DNA from: Comamonadaceae bacterium
GTDB taxonomy: Bacteria; Pseudomonadota; Gammaproteobacteria; Burkholderiales; Burkholderiaceae_C
Assembly: GCA_027490555.1 (NCBI GenBank)
Contig: JAIXXW010000287.1
Coordinates: forward strand, 1 to 6,943
Length of the DNA: 6,943 nucleotides
Direction of reading: 5' to 3'
The notes beneath the pieces are model-generated. The model made no database searches. It was not told the DNA's origin and saw nothing but the letters and a program-made list of their open reading frames with translations. Below, piece by piece: positions 5,493 to 6,943 of the stretch (positions are counted from its first letter, which is position 1; each line of letters starts with the position of its first letter). The position numbers were made by a program, and so were the translations under genes.

Positions 5493-6943
5493 ATGGCCAA
5501 CTTCCAAAACCAATCCAATGTCAGCGGGACTGAGGACAACGACTCGATCACAGGCACTTCGGGCGCTGACAGTCTCAACGGTGCTGGGGGCAACGACACA
5601 CTGCGAGGCGCAGCAGGTCGTGATTTCCTTTTGGGCGGAGATGGCCAGGACACGGTCCAATACCTGGGCAGTCAGGCGGGCTACCGGGTGCAGGCCAGTC
5701 AGGTTTCAGGACAAGTGGTGGTCACCGACGTGGACCCCACCGATGGCGACGACGGCACCGACACCCTTCAAGGCGTAGAACGCCTCTTGTTTGCAGATGG
5801 TGCAGTAGGTATCGCGCCACAGGCGATGCCCGACAGCCAGGTCAACACCTACACAAATTCTTCTCAGCGCACAGCCAGCATGACCCTGCTGAGCAATGGC
5901 GACTACCTCACAACATGGCAATCGCACGGGCAAGATGGCAGTGGCTGGGGTGTTTTCGGACAACGGTTCTCGAGTACCGGCGATAAAGTGGGCGCAGAGT
6001 TCCGACTGAACACCTCCACTTCTGGACATCAATGGCTGGATGAAGAAAGTGGACTGACCCAGCAGTACATCGCAGCGACTGCCGATGGCGGGTTCGTGGC
6101 CACCTGGGCATCCAACAGCTCGGACGGCAACAGTTGGGGCGTCGTGGCACAGCGTTTTGATGCCGCCTGTCGCGCCCTGGGTAGCGAGATCCGGGTCAAC
6201 ACCTACACGTCGGGCGAGCAAAGAAACCCATCGGTGGCGGTGCTGGCGGATGGCAAGTTTGCTGTGACCTGGATGTCCATGAATGACCAGGATGGCAGTG
6301 GCTGGGGTGTGTATGCCCAGCTGTTCGATCCTGACGGCACACCCAATGGCAGTGAGTTTCGTGTCAATACCGTCATCACCGGCTCTCAATATTCACCGAA
6401 TATCACCGCGTTGAGCGGCGGTGGGTTTGTGGTGACATGGCTTGACGAAGCCTCTACCGACGTCAAGGCACAGTTGTTTGGTGCCAACGCGCAAACGGTT
6501 GGCTCCGAGTTCACGCTGAACACGGCCACTGGAGATTGGCAGATATACCCTTCAGCTGCGCCCTTGGCCGATGGCGGATTTTGGGCCGTGTGGCAGTCGG
6601 CCTGGCAAAACGGTGAGCACTCGTGGGGTGTTTCCGCGCAACGCTTCGATCAGGCGGGCAACAAGGTGGGCGGGGAGATCCGAGTCAACACCTACACCGC
6701 CAATGAACAGCTTCAACCACAGATCTCAACCCGATCCAACGGCAGCTTTGTGGTGGTATGGGCCTCACAAGGCCAAGATGGATCGGATTGGGGCATCTAT
6801 GCCCAGCAGTTCGATGCCAGCGGGGCCAAGGCAGGTGTTGAGCAGCAGGTGAACCAGGTAACCATGAGTGCGCAATGGAAACCGAATGTTTTGGCGCTGG
6901 ACAGCGGTGGCTATGTGGTCAGCTGGGAAGCTGCCAACAGCCA
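5493..6943 (+). CDS. RTX calcium-binding, repeat-containing secreted protein (N-terminal part)
   Basis: The gene starts at ATG 5493 with AGGA (5483-5486) at good spacing and stays open to the right edge, giving at least 483 residues. There is no Sec signal peptide, as is usual for type I secretion substrates. Residues about 21-57 carry RTX-like Ca-binding nonapeptides (GADSLNGAGGNDTLRGAAG, then GGDGQDT). Residues 58-103 form the module often following such blocks (GYRV...VVVTDVDPTDGDDGTDTLQGVERLLFADG). From residue 117 there are six complete repeats of 51-63 residues plus part of a seventh. Their consensus is VNTYT, then P-x-hydrophobic, L-x-DGGFVVTW, S-x-x-QDGSGWGVYAQRFD, and G-x-x-VGSEFR. 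Such proteins are typically large exported surface, adhesin or toxin-like proteins; the C-terminal secretion signal and any catalytic domain are outside the window. One Cys (226) is present, uncommon in RTX exoproteins. Specific function unknown. Confidence 0.88.
   Translation, partial: MANFQNQSNVSGTEDNDSITGTSGADSLNGAGGNDTLRGAAGRDFLLGGDGQDTVQYLGSQAGYRVQASQVSGQVVVTDVDPTDGDDGTDTLQGVERLLFADGAVGIAPQAMPDSQVNTYTNSSQRTASMTLLSNGDYLTTWQSHGQDGSGWGVFGQRFSSTGDKVGAEFRLNTSTSGHQWLDEESGLTQQYIAATADGGFVATWASNSSDGNSWGVVAQRFDAACRALGSEIRVNTYTSGEQRNPSVAVLADGKFAVTWMSMNDQDGSGWGVYAQLFDPDGTPNGSEFRVNTVITGSQYSPNITALSGGGFVVTWLDEASTDVKAQLFGANAQTVGSEFTLNTATGDWQIYPSAAPLADGGFWAVWQSAWQNGEHSWGVSAQRFDQAGNKVGGEIRVNTYTANEQLQPQISTRSNGSFVVVWASQGQDGSDWGIYAQQFDASGAKAGVEQQVNQVTMSAQWKPNVLALDSGGYVVSWEAANS
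5562..5663 (+). repeat. RTX-type Ca-binding nonapeptide block
   Basis: Residues 24-57 of the RTX protein hold consecutive glycine/aspartate-rich nonapeptide-like units: GADSLNGAG, GNDTLRGAA, GRDFLLGGD, GQDTVQY. They follow the G-x-D-x-L-x-G spacing of the parallel beta-roll that binds calcium. The block is short (about three to four units) and less regular than in classic hemolysins. It may be a capping element rather than the main secretion module. Confidence 0.8.
5841..6943 (+). repeat. Tandem ~55-residue beta-rich repeats (VNTYT / DGGFVVTW / GWGVYAQRFD type)
   Basis: The units begin at residues 117, 172, 235, 291, 342, 398 and 453 (nucleotides 5841, 6006, 6195, 6363, 6516, 6684, 6849), each at a VNTYT-like motif. 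Spacings are 55, 63, 56, 51, 56 and 55 residues. Core positions recur: DGGFVVTW or a variant, an SxGQDGSGWG loop, (V/I)YAQRFD, and VGSEFRVNT. The fourth unit has lost the QDGSGWG loop and is the shortest; the second carries an insertion (HQWLDEESGLTQQY). DNA identity between units is limited, so the array looks old rather than freshly duplicated. The last unit is cut by the window edge. Confidence 0.85.

Noticed and set aside
5706..6389. Minus-strand open frame of 227 codons opposite the RTX gene
   Set aside because: The plus strand shows clear RTX and repeat motifs in one continuous frame; the minus frame has no recognisable features.
1..6943. tRNA, rRNA, CRISPR array or insertion sequence
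   Set aside because: No cloverleaf, regular direct-repeat/spacer array, transposase or terminal inverted repeats were seen. The only repeats are the protein-level ones in the RTX gene.

Overview
The window looks like a GC-rich proteobacterial chromosome, most likely Burkholderiales (Comamonadaceae-type). The pointers are a Bug/TctC-type solute-binding protein next to a CaiB-type CoA-transferase and an enoyl-CoA hydratase, a YibF-like glutathione S-transferase, and the base composition. This placement rests on gene content read by eye, not on a database search.

Left block (about 1-2833, leftward). Four tightly packed genes form an apparent operon in the order enoyl-CoA hydratase/isomerase family protein, CaiB/BaiF CoA-transferase, YibF-like glutathione S-transferase, and a tripartite-tricarboxylate-type (Bug) periplasmic binding protein cut by the left edge. 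The gap between the first two is 7 bp, the next two share one base (TGATG), and the last gap is 44 bp. Together they suggest uptake of an organic acid, its activation to a CoA thioester, and processing of the acyl-CoA. The substrate cannot be read from the sequence. The hydratase keeps only one of the two classical active-site glutamates.

Middle (2834-4986). A divergent spacer of about 340 bp leads into a rightward gene for a 373-residue protein. Its core matches the Bacillus Tgl family (protein-glutamine gamma-glutamyltransferase), including the catalytic cysteine, but it is longer at both ends and both known glutamate partners appear to be serine. A convergent paiB-like gene (FMN-binding split-barrel regulator) follows on the minus strand.

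Right block (4987-6943). A spacer of about 500 bp carries a strong rightward intrinsic terminator with no obvious gene in front of it, then an AT-rich promoter-like stretch. A rightward gene then starts at 5493 and runs off the right edge. It encodes a secreted-type RTX protein: a short Ca-binding nonapeptide block, a linker module, and at least six imperfect repeats of about 55 residues. This is probably a large type I-secreted surface or adhesin-like protein, but its secretion signal lies outside the window.

The most interesting items are the Tgl-like transglutaminase in a presumably non-sporulating Gram-negative, the orphan terminator before the RTX gene, and the one-glutamate hydratase.
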